From an uncultured Verrucomicrobiota bacterium (GTDB taxonomy: Bacteria > Verrucomicrobiota > Kiritimatiellia > RFP12 > UBA1067): a DNA stretch of 24,901 nt. Under the pieces are notes generated by a model, which was not told where the DNA came from, ran no database searches, and was given only the letters and a program-made list of their open reading frames with translations. Shown here in pieces: positions 1 through 7,716 of this stretch. The stretch spans positions 1-24,901 of the forward strand of contig CAMPAA010000013.1 in assembly GCA_946631345.1 (NCBI GenBank), read 5' to 3'. Position 1 is the first letter of the stretch, and each line of letters begins with the position of its first letter. A program made the translations under genes and the position numbers.

Positions 1-434
1 CCGAACTGGACGAGCTGGTTGCCCTTCTTTCCGCCGCCGCCGAGCGTGTTGAGCATCGGGTTCACCACGAGGTTGAGCATGCACATCGAGAAGCCGGCTA
101 TGAACGCGCCGAGCACGTAGACAGCGAAAGAGCTCACATATCCGGAGATCAGCTGCACGCCAACTCCCGTGAAGCCCACCGCAACCGCGGCAAGAGCCGT
201 GAACTTGTAGCCCTTGCGCTTCAGGATCAGCCCGCCCGGAATCCCCATGAAAAGATACGCTATGAAGTTCGCCGCATTGCCAAGCTGCGAAAGCGCGTTG
301 GATGCGTTGAACTGGTTCTTTGCGATCACGCCCATCGGGCTTGCGAAGTTCGTAACGAACGCAATCATGAAAAACAGCGCAAACATCGTCGCAATCGCGA
401 ACACGTTTCCGCCCTGCTTCTTTTCTTCACTCAT
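1..434 (-). CDS. MFS sugar permease, FHS (fucose/glucose-galactose) family, N-terminal part
   Basis: The gene runs off the window at base 1, so only about 144 N-terminal residues are seen. After a short charged start (MSEEKKQGG) there are hydrophobic segments at about residues 11-30, 47-66, 72-90 and 97-120. The first includes FVTNFASPMGVIAK and the loop after the second reads GIPGGLILKRKGYK. This arrangement, with the MFS loop between helices 2 and 3 and the following NPMLNTLG, matches the FHS family (FucP, GluP), which are proton-coupled sugar importers in the inner membrane. The ATG at 434-432 is preceded by AAAGGA about 7 bases upstream, which fixes the start. A clear sigma70-like promoter lies upstream, and lepA ends 95 bp away, so this is its own transcription unit. 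The exact sugar cannot be read from this fragment. Confidence 0.85.
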   Translation of the reverse strand, partial: MSEEKKQGGNVFAIATMFALFFMIAFVTNFASPMGVIAKNQFNASNALSQLGNAANFIAYLFMGIPGGLILKRKGYKFTALAAVAVGFTGVGVQLISGYVSSFAVYVLGAFIAGFSMCMLNLVVNPMLNTLGGGGKKGNQLVQF

Positions 435-466
435 TTCATTTTTCCTTTTGACTGTTGATGCGGCGT

Positions 467-495
467 ATTGTAGCAAGTCTCGCCGCGGTTTGCAA
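467..495 (-). promoter_or_regulatory. sigma70-like promoter of the sugar permease gene
   Basis: On the minus strand there is TTGCAA (495-490), a 17-base spacer, and TACAAT (472-467) preceded by TGC, an extended -10. The -10 lies 32 bases before the ATG at 434 and an AAAGGA ribosome binding site sits between. No clear terminator for lepA is seen in the 95-bp gap. Confidence 0.65.
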
Positions 496-529
496 CATTC
501 TCGCCCGTTTTCTGATGCGAAGCAACCTT

Positions 530-2347
530 TCAGGATTCCTTCACCGTGCCCTTCAGGACTGCGATGAACGCGCTCTGGGGCACGTTGACATGCCCAAACT
601 CCTTCATGCGCGCCTTGCCGCGCTTCTGCTTCTCGAGAACCTTCATCTTGCGCGTAACGTCGCCGCCGTAGAGCTTGGCGAGCACGTCCTTACGGAACGG
701 ACGGATGTCCTCGCGCGCGATGATTTCCTTGCCGATTGCCGCCTGCACGGGTATCTTGAACTGGTGCGGCGGAATCGTGTCGGCAAGCGCCTTGCACATC
801 TGGATGCCGCGCGCGCGCGCCTTGGCGCGGTGAACCATCGTTGCGAACGCGTCCACGGTCTCGCCGTTGAGGAGGATGTCCATCTTCACGATGTCGCTCT
901 CCTGGTACCCAGCCGGTTCGTAGTCCATCGACGCATATCCGTGCGATACGCTCTTGAGCGTGTCGTGGAAGTCGATGAGTATCTCGTTCAGGGGAAGCAT
1001 GCAGTGGAGCATCACGCGTTTCGCGTCCATCGTCTCGGTGCCCTCCACCATGCCACGGCGGTCCATCACAATGCGCATAACGTCGCCGATGGACTCGGAA
1101 GGCGTTATGATGCGCGCCTTCAGTATCGGTTCGGAAATGGATTCAAGAGAACTGACATCCGGCATCTGCAGCGGATTGTCGAGATCCTTCACAATGCCGT
1201 CGCGCAACTTTAGCTTGTACACCACGCCCGGGCTCGTGGAGATTATGTCCAGCCCGAATTCGCGGCGCAGCCGCTCCTGGACGATCTCCATGTGCAAGAG
1301 CCCGAGGAACCCGCAGCGGAAACCGAATCCGAGCGCCAGCGACGATTCATGGTGGAACGTGAACGCGGAGTCGTTGAGGTGCAGCTTCTCAAGCCCCTGC
1401 TCCACCTTCGGATACTCGTCGGTGGACATCGGGTATATGCCGCAGAAGACGGTCGGATGGATGTCGTGGAAGCCCGGCAGCGGCTCGGATGCGCCAAGCC
1501 GACTGGTGGTGACGGTGTCGCCGATCTTGATCTCGCTCGGATCCTTCACCGTGCCGACGAGATAGCCCACCTGCCCCGCCTCCAGCCGGTCCACCGGCTT
1601 CTTCGTCGGCGAGAAGATTCCCGTCTCGTGTATGGTGGTTGACACTCCCGACGCCATGAACGTGACGTTCTGCCCCGCCTTCACCGTGCCATCCACCACG
1701 CGCACGTAGGTTATCACGCCCCTGAATTCGTCGAACACCGAGTCGAACACGAGCGCCCTCAGGGGCGCATCCACGCCTTCGGTGGTCGGCGGCGGAATGC
1801 GCTTGACTATCGCCTCCAGAACATCCGGACAGCCAACGCCCGTCTTCGCCGACACCAGAAGCGGGTCGTCCATCGGAATCGCCAGTACGTCCTCGATCTC
1901 GCGGCTCACCTCGGCGACGTTGGCGCCTGGAAGATCGACCTTGTTCAGGACCGGCACGATCTCAAGCTTGGCGTCCTGCGCGAAATATGTGTTGGCCACG
2001 GTCTGGGCCTCCACGCCCTGCGCGGCATCCACCACCAGCAGCGCCCCTTCGCAGGCGCCCATGGAGCGTGAGACCTCGTAGGCGAAGTCCACGTGCCCGG
2101 GCGTGTCGAGCAGGTTGAACAGGTACGTCTTTCCGTCTTTCGCATGGTACTCCATGGAGACGGGATGGCTCTTGATGGTGATTCCGCGCTCGCGTTCGAG
2201 ATCCATCGCGTCGAGCGTCTGCTCCTTGAGCTCCCGCGCGCTGACGGCGTGCGTCAGTTCCAGGATGCGGTCCGAAAGCGTCGTCTTGCCATGGTCCACA
2301 TGGGCTATTATGCAGAAGTTCCGTATGTTGTCGAGGGTCTGTGCCAT
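530..2347 (-). CDS. lepA: Elongation factor 4 (LepA), ribosome back-translocating GTPase
   Basis: This 605-residue protein has the full-length LepA layout. The GTPase motifs are in order: G1 AHVDHGKT (15-22), G2 around RERGITI (52-58), G3 DTPGH (81-85), G4 NKVD (135-138) and SAK further on. The EF-G-like domains and the LepA-specific C-terminal domain follow, including the stretch GMVEGTETMDAKRVML and ending KGTVKES. The family acts on stalled or mis-translocated ribosomes in the cytoplasm or at the membrane. The start at 2347 (MAQTLDNIRN) matches family length; an upstream in-frame extension to 2482 has no family similarity and overlaps the neighbouring gene. A TATAAT box ends only 9 bases before this ATG and there is no ribosome binding site, so the mRNA is probably leaderless. 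It forms its own unit downstream of the ilvC-hydrolase pair. Confidence 0.97.
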   Translation of the reverse strand: MAQTLDNIRNFCIIAHVDHGKTTLSDRILELTHAVSARELKEQTLDAMDLERERGITIKSHPVSMEYHAKDGKTYLFNLLDTPGHVDFAYEVSRSMGACEGALLVVDAAQGVEAQTVANTYFAQDAKLEIVPVLNKVDLPGANVAEVSREIEDVLAIPMDDPLLVSAKTGVGCPDVLEAIVKRIPPPTTEGVDAPLRALVFDSVFDEFRGVITYVRVVDGTVKAGQNVTFMASGVSTTIHETGIFSPTKKPVDRLEAGQVGYLVGTVKDPSEIKIGDTVTTSRLGASEPLPGFHDIHPTVFCGIYPMSTDEYPKVEQGLEKLHLNDSAFTFHHESSLALGFGFRCGFLGLLHMEIVQERLRREFGLDIISTSPGVVYKLKLRDGIVKDLDNPLQMPDVSSLESISEPILKARIITPSESIGDVMRIVMDRRGMVEGTETMDAKRVMLHCMLPLNEILIDFHDTLKSVSHGYASMDYEPAGYQESDIVKMDILLNGETVDAFATMVHRAKARARGIQMCKALADTIPPHQFKIPVQAAIGKEIIAREDIRPFRKDVLAKLYGGDVTRKMKVLEKQKRGKARMKEFGHVNVPQSAFIAVLKGTVKES

Positions 2348-2356
2348 TGCCCGCGC

Positions 2357-2368
2357 ATTATAGCACAA
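2357..2368 (-). promoter_or_regulatory. extended -10 promoter of lepA, next to the start codon
   Basis: TTGTGCTATAAT on the minus strand. TATAAT (2362-2357) is followed by 9 bases and then the lepA ATG at 2347. No good -35 is visible at 16-18 bp. A start of transcription about 7 bases after the -10 would leave a leader of roughly 0-3 bases. Confidence 0.6.
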
Positions 2369-2424
2369 ATCACGTGGAAAAAGTTTGCCGTATGCGGAAA
2401 GGTTCGTCAGAACGTTTTTGCCGA

Positions 2425-3108
2425 TTATGACGAAGCCTCGACAATTGAGCCGACAGCCCCGTCTATCGCATCCGGCACCCATATTGGCAAGGCGTGTTCG
2501 CCGCCAGGCAGCAACGTGAGGGAGGCATGGGGGAAAATGCGCTTCAGGTAATCGGCGTTTGAGCGGCGCACGATGCCATCGGCTTCGCTCTGGAACAGGT
2601 GCACGGGAAAGTGGCAGCCGCCGCCGAACGTCCGTTCAAGGTCTGCGCGCAGATCGGTCTCAAGAAGAAACCTGAGCCCGCGCTCGAGGTTTTCAGGCCT
2701 ATCTTCCATGTATGGGTTTGGCTTGCCTTCCGGCACGCCAAAGAAACCTTGTCCATGGGTAAGCTCAAGCCCGCGCCGCAATGCCTCCAGCCGCATTTGG
2801 CTCATCCCCTTCCATCCCGTCTCGCGCTCCTCCATCATGCGCGGCGTGGCCGCCACCAGCACAAGGCCGGCGATCTGGTCGGGATGGCGGCAGGCGAGGG
2901 CGAGAGCGCTGCTCCCTCCCATAGACCAGCCAACCACGGCAAACCTCCCCCCAGTGGCGAAAGCGCGCTCGGACAGTCCATCAAGCTGATCGGTGTAGGA
3001 ATAAAGAACGGGCAGCTGCCCGTCAGGGGCCGGCTGCCTCGTGAACCTGCAAAGGTTCCAGGCGTGCGGACTTGCCGCCCACCCGTTCAGCACCATCACG
3101 CCGGTCAC
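2425..3108 (-). CDS. Alpha/beta hydrolase (BioH-like fold), substrate unknown
   Basis: This 227-residue protein has the alpha/beta hydrolase core. There is an N-terminal strand and oxyanion-region NGWAASPHAW (8-17), the nucleophile elbow GWSMGG with Ser62 (60-65), Asp177 in SEADGIV and His205 in GGEHALP, which together form a plausible catalytic triad. It most resembles the small BioH/carboxylesterase group, but no biotin genes are in view, so the substrate is open. I chose the GTG at 3108, which overlaps the ilvC stop as GTGA and suggests translational coupling; an ATG four codons later (3096) is the alternative. No signal peptide is seen, so it is probably cytoplasmic. The link to ilvC suggests co-expression with branched-chain amino acid synthesis but does not prove a shared pathway. 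Confidence 0.85.
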   Translation of the reverse strand: MTGVMVLNGWAASPHAWNLCRFTRQPAPDGQLPVLYSYTDQLDGLSERAFATGGRFAVVGWSMGGSSALALACRHPDQIAGLVLVAATPRMMEERETGWKGMSQMRLEALRRGLELTHGQGFFGVPEGKPNPYMEDRPENLERGLRFLLETDLRADLERTFGGGCHFPVHLFQSEADGIVRRSNADYLKRIFPHASLTLLPGGEHALPIWVPDAIDGAVGSIVEASS

Positions 3109-4211
3109 TTTGTGACCTTGCGGCCTTTCACGCCGGCGGCGGTCGCCGCATTGGCCTTGGCCTTCTCGTGCGGACGGAGCGCGCGGACGGCCTCGCCGGC
3201 CTTCCACATCTCGCTGTCGTGCATGTCCTGCAGCTTCGCGGCCATGAACGTCTTGTAGTCGGGACGCCCCGTGTCGCGGATGACCTCCTTTGCCTCGGTC
3301 ATGTTCTTCACGCTCTTGTAGAGCTTCTTGAAGACAGGCTCCGTCGCCTTGCGGAAGAGCGGCCGCCACTTGAGGGCGCCGTGCTGCGCGGTCTGCGAGC
3401 AGTTGGAGTACATCCAGTCCATGCCGTTCTCGTCAACAAGGCGGGCGAGAGACTGCGTGAGCTCCTCGCACGTCTCGTTGAACGCTTCGCTCGGGGTGTG
3501 GCCGTTGGCGCGGAGGGTGTAGTACTGGGCCTCCATCACGCCGCAGAGCGCACCCATCAGTATGCCGCGCTCGCCGACGAGATCCGAAGTGACCTCGTTC
3601 TCGAAGGTGGTCGGGAAGAGGTAGCCCGAACCGACGGCGATGCCGATGGCGAGCGTAAGCTCCTTCGCCTTGCCCGTGGCATCCTGCGCAACGGCGAAGG
3701 ACGAGTTGATGCCGGCGCCGTTGAGGAAGTTGCGGCGCACGTTCGTGCCCGAACCCTTCGGAGCGACCATGATCACATCCACGTCCTTGGAAGGCTTGAC
3801 GCCGGTAATCTTGTTGTACACGTAGGCGAAGCCGTGTGAGAAGTACAGCGCCTTGCCGGGGGTGACATACTTTTCGATCTTCTTCCAGACCTCGCTCACC
3901 GAACCGTCGGATGTGAGCATCATGATCACATCGCCCTTCTCGGCGGCCTCCTCTATCGAGAACAGCGTCTTGCCAGGCACCCATCCGTCGGCGAGCGCAC
4001 GGCCCCACGAGCTGTTCTTGGATGCGCTCTTGCGCTGGCCGACTATCACCTTGATGCCGTTGTCGCGCATGTTGAGCGCCTGCGCCGGCCCCTGGATGCC
4101 ATATCCCAGAACGGCAATTGTCTTGCCCTTGAGGACTTTCTGCGCCTTCTTGAGCGGGAACTCCTTGCGGGTCACGATGTTCTCGGCGACGCCGCCAAAG
4201 TTGATCTTCAT
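3105..4211 (-). CDS. ilvC: Ketol-acid reductoisomerase
   Basis: IlvC converts 2-acetolactate or 2-aceto-2-hydroxybutyrate to the dihydroxy acid with NADPH and Mg2+, the second step of valine/isoleucine synthesis. The 368-residue protein shows the Rossmann motif GYGIQG (36-41), a cofactor loop with GQRKSASKNSSW (58-69), His126 in FSHGF, VAPKGSGT (149-156), metal ligands Asp210 and Glu214 in SDLVGERG, and Glu246/Glu250 in the knotted C-terminal domain. It resembles the Bacteroidota/eukaryote-like class I enzymes more than the E. coli form. A Lys/Ala-rich tail of about 20 residues follows the domain. The ATG at 4211 has AAAGGAG nearby and a good promoter. No other ilv or leu gene is adjacent. 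The hydrolase gene begins inside its stop codon. Confidence 0.96.
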   Translation of the reverse strand: MKINFGGVAENIVTRKEFPLKKAQKVLKGKTIAVLGYGIQGPAQALNMRDNGIKVIVGQRKSASKNSSWGRALADGWVPGKTLFSIEEAAEKGDVIMMLTSDGSVSEVWKKIEKYVTPGKALYFSHGFAYVYNKITGVKPSKDVDVIMVAPKGSGTNVRRNFLNGAGINSSFAVAQDATGKAKELTLAIGIAVGSGYLFPTTFENEVTSDLVGERGILMGALCGVMEAQYYTLRANGHTPSEAFNETCEELTQSLARLVDENGMDWMYSNCSQTAQHGALKWRPLFRKATEPVFKKLYKSVKNMTEAKEVIRDTGRPDYKTFMAAKLQDMHDSEMWKAGEAVRALRPHEKAKANAATAAGVKGRKVTK

Positions 4212-4250
4212 TTCGTTTGACTCCTTTGTTTTACGAAAAAACTTCCGCGT

Positions 4251-4279
4251 AGTATACCATTTCGGCCAACAAATCGCAA
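4251..4279 (-). promoter_or_regulatory. sigma70-like promoter of ilvC
   Basis: TTGCGA (4279-4274), a spacer of exactly 17 bases, and TATACT (4256-4251) preceded by TGG. The -35 begins one base beyond the stop codon of the TMEM43-like gene. The 39-base gap from the -10 to the ATG is too short for a leader-peptide attenuator, and none is seen. Confidence 0.7.
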
Positions 4280-4280
4280 A

Positions 4281-5474
4281 TCACGATGCCGGAGCGGCAC
4301 CCGATGCCGCAGCCTTCGCCGCCTTGCGCTTCTGGATGAGCTTCCACGCAAGGAACCCGGCGGCGGCAAGCAGGATGATGCCGAGTATCGGGCGGTAGAA
4401 TATCCAGGCGATTGCGATCGTGACGAGCGAACAGACAAGCGCGATCAGCCCGGCCACAAGCCCAGTGCCCATGCCCACTATGTCGCCGAGGATCGGCAGG
4501 ACGTCCGCCAGCACGCTCAACGGCTTGAACACCATTGACAGGCCGAAGAACATCAGCAGGAATCCGCCAAGGCGGATTAGCCATGTCATCACCGCATTGC
4601 TCGAACGTGCCGATTCGAACATCGCCGCCGCATCCTCGATGCCGTCCCGGAGGTAGTTGAGCTTCTTGCCGTTCTTGGCGGTGTAGTCGATGAACGTATC
4701 GCCCTTCTGCTTGGCGATGAGCGAGATGTCGTGCGGATAGACTACGCGAAACGTCACGCGCATGTCGCCGATGCGCGTCTGCGTGGCGACATCGCGGTTG
4801 TTGAGCGCGTTGTTGCGCGTCTCTGCGTTTGGCACGTAGATCGTGTTGCCGGCGATCTGCACGCGGGGCAGCGCGCACTGGAACCCGTTTGTGATCACGA
4901 ACCCCTGTGAAGAGCCGATTTTGCGTATCTGCCTCTCGCTCAGCCTGAACGCGCCGAACGATACGCTGGATGCGTACTGCTCCTCTTCAGGGAACTCTAT
5001 CGAACCGGGGTTGTCGTGACCGGCCTCCTTGAAGCCGCTGGAATCGATCGCGCTCGACACCCAGTCCTTCTTGTAGGTATAGGTGGTGGTTTTCTCCACG
5101 CTTCCGCCGACCTTCTTCTTCTCGGTCGTGTGGCGCTCTTCAACCCACTGGTACATCTCCACGCTGCGCTTGAGATGGATCGCAGTGGCTGAAACGCCGA
5201 ATGTCGCGTCGGAAAGCACGTCCTTCGTGTCGGCCTTGCCTGTCATGTGGACGAGTTTGCCATCGTTCTCCGCATCCACCTTCGCGTTGGACTCCACCGC
5301 GATGCATGCGCCCTCACCCTCGTCTATGGCCCGCGCGGTCTTCACCGAGTTGCCTTCGTTCCAGAAGAGCACCGGGAACCCGAGCAGGAAGAGAGCGCCG
5401 CCTACTAGCACGCCCTTGATTGAGCTGCCAAGGCGGGAGCCCCAGCTTTCGGTTGTGGTTTCTGTGACTGCCAT
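4281..5474 (-). CDS. TMEM43 (DUF1625) family membrane protein
   Basis: This 397-residue protein matches the TMEM43/LUMA family known from animals and scattered bacteria. There is one N-terminal membrane segment (about 18-38) ending in the family signature PVLFWNEG with nearby KTARAIDEG, a large hydrophilic loop of about 240 residues containing VEMYQWVEE, and a C-terminal cluster of three or four membrane helices (about 293-385). The loop is predicted to be periplasmic. In animals the protein sits in the inner nuclear/ER membrane; the bacterial role is not known to me. The ATG at 5474 has AAAGGA that lies within the last codons of the LRR gene, only 3 bp separating the stop and start, so the two are surely co-translated. 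A short Ala-rich cytoplasmic tail ends the protein. Confidence 0.88.
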   Translation of the reverse strand: MAVTETTTESWGSRLGSSIKGVLVGGALFLLGFPVLFWNEGNSVKTARAIDEGEGACIAVESNAKVDAENDGKLVHMTGKADTKDVLSDATFGVSATAIHLKRSVEMYQWVEERHTTEKKKVGGSVEKTTTYTYKKDWVSSAIDSSGFKEAGHDNPGSIEFPEEEQYASSVSFGAFRLSERQIRKIGSSQGFVITNGFQCALPRVQIAGNTIYVPNAETRNNALNNRDVATQTRIGDMRVTFRVVYPHDISLIAKQKGDTFIDYTAKNGKKLNYLRDGIEDAAAMFESARSSNAVMTWLIRLGGFLLMFFGLSMVFKPLSVLADVLPILGDIVGMGTGLVAGLIALVCSLVTIAIAWIFYRPILGIILLAAAGFLAWKLIQKRKAAKAAASGAAPAS

Positions 5475-5477
5475 GGT

Positions 5478-6755
5478 TTATAGTCCTTTCGTTTTCTTGT
5501 CTGAGTAGATCTTTACCGTGGACGGGATCGCGCTTCCGTTCACGACCTCCGTGCCGCGCAGTGCGATGCGTTTGAGTTTCGGAAGGCTTTTGACGAACGA
5601 GACGTCCACCGGCTGCTTTGCGTTGGAGAGGTCCAGCTCCTCCAAGTCGTGGAACGTACCGATTACGGCGATGTTGGAATATGCGCTGCCCGGCAGCTCT
5701 AGCTTCTTCAGCTTGCGGCAGTTGGCGAGGAACGAAAGATCTCCGAGCGCCGTGGACATCGTGCCGCCGTCCATGTTCCAGCCTCGGAAGTATGTGAGGT
5801 TCGCGAGAGTGGAGATCGGCGAGAGATCGTCGATCTTCTCTGCAAATATCTTGAGCGTCTCGGCCTGCGGCACGCCGTGGAGCCACTTTATTGAGGTCAT
5901 TTTTGTCAGCCCGCCATGGAATTCCTTCACCTGCTTGAGAGCGCCCAGCGAATCGTAGACGTCCTGAGGGCCCTTAACGGCATAGAAGTCGATCGTCTTC
6001 AGCTTCCTGCATGCCGCAAGCGGCGCGAGACTGCACGACACCTTTGCGCCGTACAGGTCGAGCGTCTCAAGCGCCTGCAGCGCAGCAAGGCCGGATACGT
6101 CGGATATGTCACAGTAGTGAAGGCCGACAACCTTCAGCTTTGCGCAGGCGGCGAGCGGCTTCATGTCGGTGCACGGAATCTTGTGGAGGTCAATCCTCGT
6201 CACGTTGCCGAGCATCGCGAATGGCGCAAGCGTGGAGAGCTCCGATTCCTTCACCTCCACGTACGACGCCGCGCTGAACGCCGCGAGCGCGGCCGAGACG
6301 GTCGCATCGTCCACCTTCTCCATGCGAAGGCGGGCGTTCTCCAACTTGCGATTCTCGCCGAGATATGCATTCTTCGCCTCCGCGATCTGTTCAGGCGTGG
6401 CCGGTTTCTTGAACACGATCTGCCCGTACTTCACCTCCGGCACTGCCGTATCGGTGGCTGTCGTACGCGCACCGGCAAACGCTGCCACCTCTGCCGCAGG
6501 CACCGCAGGGACGGCTGCGGGCGCGGACTCTGGAACTGATGCGGGAACGGCTGCAGCAGGGGCGGCCGCAGCAGCCGACTGCGCCGTCGCTGCCGGCTTC
6601 TGGGCACTCTGCGACGAATCTCTGTTGGCGACTCCGCCCACGGCATTCGCTACATCCACCGTCGTCTGTATGACGTTTACCGCCTTCCAGAACCCTCCCT
6701 TGGCGAAAGCGGTGCTCGCGCCTGCAACGACTGCTACCAGCAATAATATTCTCAT
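5478..6755 (-). CDS. Exported leucine-rich-repeat protein
   Basis: The 425-residue protein begins with a clear signal peptide (MRILLLVAVVAGASTAFA). An Ala/Pro-rich linker follows at about residues 55-105, then a mixed helical stretch. From about residue 170 there are irregular leucine-rich repeats with the pattern LxxLxxLxLxxxxI, for example LAALQALETLDLYGAKV, LAACRKLKTIDFYAV and FHDLEELDLSNAKQ. Such repeats normally form a curved protein-binding surface, so a periplasmic or surface binding role is inferred, not an enzyme. I chose the ATG at 6755 because it starts the signal peptide and has GAGGGG 8 bases upstream. It is the first gene of a two-gene operon with the TMEM43 homologue and has its own promoter. 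The ligand is unknown. Confidence 0.82.
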   Translation of the reverse strand: MRILLLVAVVAGASTAFAKGGFWKAVNVIQTTVDVANAVGGVANRDSSQSAQKPAATAQSAAAAAPAAAVPASVPESAPAAVPAVPAAEVAAFAGARTTATDTAVPEVKYGQIVFKKPATPEQIAEAKNAYLGENRKLENARLRMEKVDDATVSAALAAFSAASYVEVKESELSTLAPFAMLGNVTRIDLHKIPCTDMKPLAACAKLKVVGLHYCDISDVSGLAALQALETLDLYGAKVSCSLAPLAACRKLKTIDFYAVKGPQDVYDSLGALKQVKEFHGGLTKMTSIKWLHGVPQAETLKIFAEKIDDLSPISTLANLTYFRGWNMDGGTMSTALGDLSFLANCRKLKKLELPGSAYSNIAVIGTFHDLEELDLSNAKQPVDVSFVKSLPKLKRIALRGTEVVNGSAIPSTVKIYSDKKTKGL

Positions 6756-6786
6756 TCGATTGTCCCCTCGTTGTTGATTTGCGCAG

Positions 6787-6795
6787 ATTGTACCA
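6787..6795 (-). promoter_or_regulatory. extended -10 promoter of the LRR-TMEM43 operon
   Basis: TGGTACAAT on the minus strand (6795-6787), 31 bases before the ATG at 6755. No good -35 is visible at 17 bp. It lies 31 bases after the stop of the upstream permease gene. Confidence 0.5.
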
Positions 6796-6826
6796 TATCT
6801 CGACGAAAAAATCATGGGAAGGAACC

Positions 6827-7681
6827 TCACCGCGAATTGCGGAGCGCTGGGTCGAGCCTGTCGCGGAGGTAGTCCGCAAGGTGGTTGAACACCAGCACAA
6901 GGGTGAAGATGGCCAGCGTTACGAACGTCATCTCCCACCACACGCCCTGCCACAGGCGCAGCCTAGCGTTGTTTATCATGATTCCCCAGCTCGGTTCGCC
7001 CTGCACGCCGATGCCGAGGAAGGATATGAACACCTCGGTGGCCACGGCGCCGGGGAACCTGATCGAGAACTGGATGAGGATGATGTGGGCAACGTTCGGG
7101 AGGATGTGGCGGAACATTATCCGCATGTGGGAATAGCCGAGAACGCGCGCGGCCTGCACGTAAGCCTTCTCCTTGTGCTTCATCACCTCGGCGCGTATCG
7201 TGCGGCACACACCCACCCATGTGGTGAGGCCGATGCCGAGGTATATCCCTACAAGCCCCTGTCCGACCACCATGGATATCGCAAGGATGAACAGCAGCCC
7301 AGGCATGGACGCCACGGTCGCGCAGAGCCACACCACGAGCGAATCCACCTTCCCGCCGAAATATCCGCCCAGCAGCCCCAGCACCACGCCCAGCGGAATC
7401 GCTATGAGCGATGTCATTATGCCAACGTGGAACGCGATGCGCGCGCCCTGCACGAGCCGGAGCGACACGTCGCGGCCGAGGTTGTCCGTGCCCATCGGGT
7501 GCGCAAGGCTCGGCGGCCGGTAGCGAGCGTCTTCATGGACGATGTTGTATGCGGGCGTCACATCGCGGATCCTGGCCACGCGGTACTGCACCTCCCCGAA
7601 CACTGCCGCCGCGAAATAGGCGGCGATCACGGCGATGCATAGCCACACGCCAGCCGGCATGCCCTTCCAGAACGATTTCAC
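6827..7681 (-). CDS. ABC transporter permease, DppC/OppC type (peptide/nickel family)
   Basis: This 284-residue integral membrane protein has the DppC/OppC layout. After a first helix comes the periplasmic stretch with SLAHPMGTDNLGRD, typical of the subfamily, then five more helices. The cytoplasmic coupling helix (EAA motif) reads YVQAARVLGYSHMRIMFRHI followed by LPN, where the ATPase docks. These permeases import oligopeptides, nickel or similar solutes with a periplasmic binding protein and two ATPases, none of which are in this window. I chose the GTG at 7681 because GGGAGG lies 6 bases upstream; another GTG at 7705 is possible. The start overlaps the stop of a 12-residue mini-ORF that itself begins inside the dppB-type stop. 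Confidence 0.9.
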   Translation of the reverse strand: MKSFWKGMPAGVWLCIAVIAAYFAAAVFGEVQYRVARIRDVTPAYNIVHEDARYRPPSLAHPMGTDNLGRDVSLRLVQGARIAFHVGIMTSLIAIPLGVVLGLLGGYFGGKVDSLVVWLCATVASMPGLLFILAISMVVGQGLVGIYLGIGLTTWVGVCRTIRAEVMKHKEKAYVQAARVLGYSHMRIMFRHILPNVAHIILIQFSIRFPGAVATEVFISFLGIGVQGEPSWGIMINNARLRLWQGVWWEMTFVTLAIFTLVLVFNHLADYLRDRLDPALRNSR

Positions 7682-7716
7682 CTTGAGCCTCCCATGACTG
7701 ACCACCCCTTCGTCAT
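7678..7716 (-). CDS. 12-codon mini-ORF bridging the two permease genes
   Basis: ATG at 7716-7714 overlaps the upstream permease stop as ATGA, and the TGA at 7680-7678 overlaps the chosen downstream GTG as GTGA. The peptide would be MTKGWSVMGGSR. It also carries the GGGAGG ribosome binding site of the downstream gene. The peptide itself is probably meaningless; the arrangement may pass ribosomes from one gene to the next. It may equally be chance. Confidence 0.3.
   Translation of the reverse strand: MTKGWSVMGGSR
7688..7693 (-). promoter_or_regulatory. ribosome binding site deciding the start of the DppC-type gene
   Basis: GGGAGG on the minus strand, 6 bases before GTG at 7681. The other candidate start (GTG at 7705) has only a weaker GAAGGG directly adjacent. 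Confidence 0.55.

Noticed and set aside
455..1213. A 252-codon plus-strand frame across lepA
   Set aside because: Antisense to lepA with Arg/His/Leu-rich shadow composition and no recognisable domain.
2348..2482. Upstream in-frame extension of lepA
   Set aside because: It adds 45 residues with no LepA similarity and would cover the promoter and the end of the hydrolase gene.
3109..3369. Upstream in-frame extension of the hydrolase gene
   Set aside because: It runs through ilvC in a shifted frame with low-complexity composition.
3072..3839. A 255-codon plus-strand frame across ilvC
   Set aside because: Antisense shadow of a conserved gene; no motif.
4212..4250. Attenuator or T-box leader before ilvC
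   Set aside because: Only 39 bases separate the -10 from the start codon, with no leader peptide or terminator stem.
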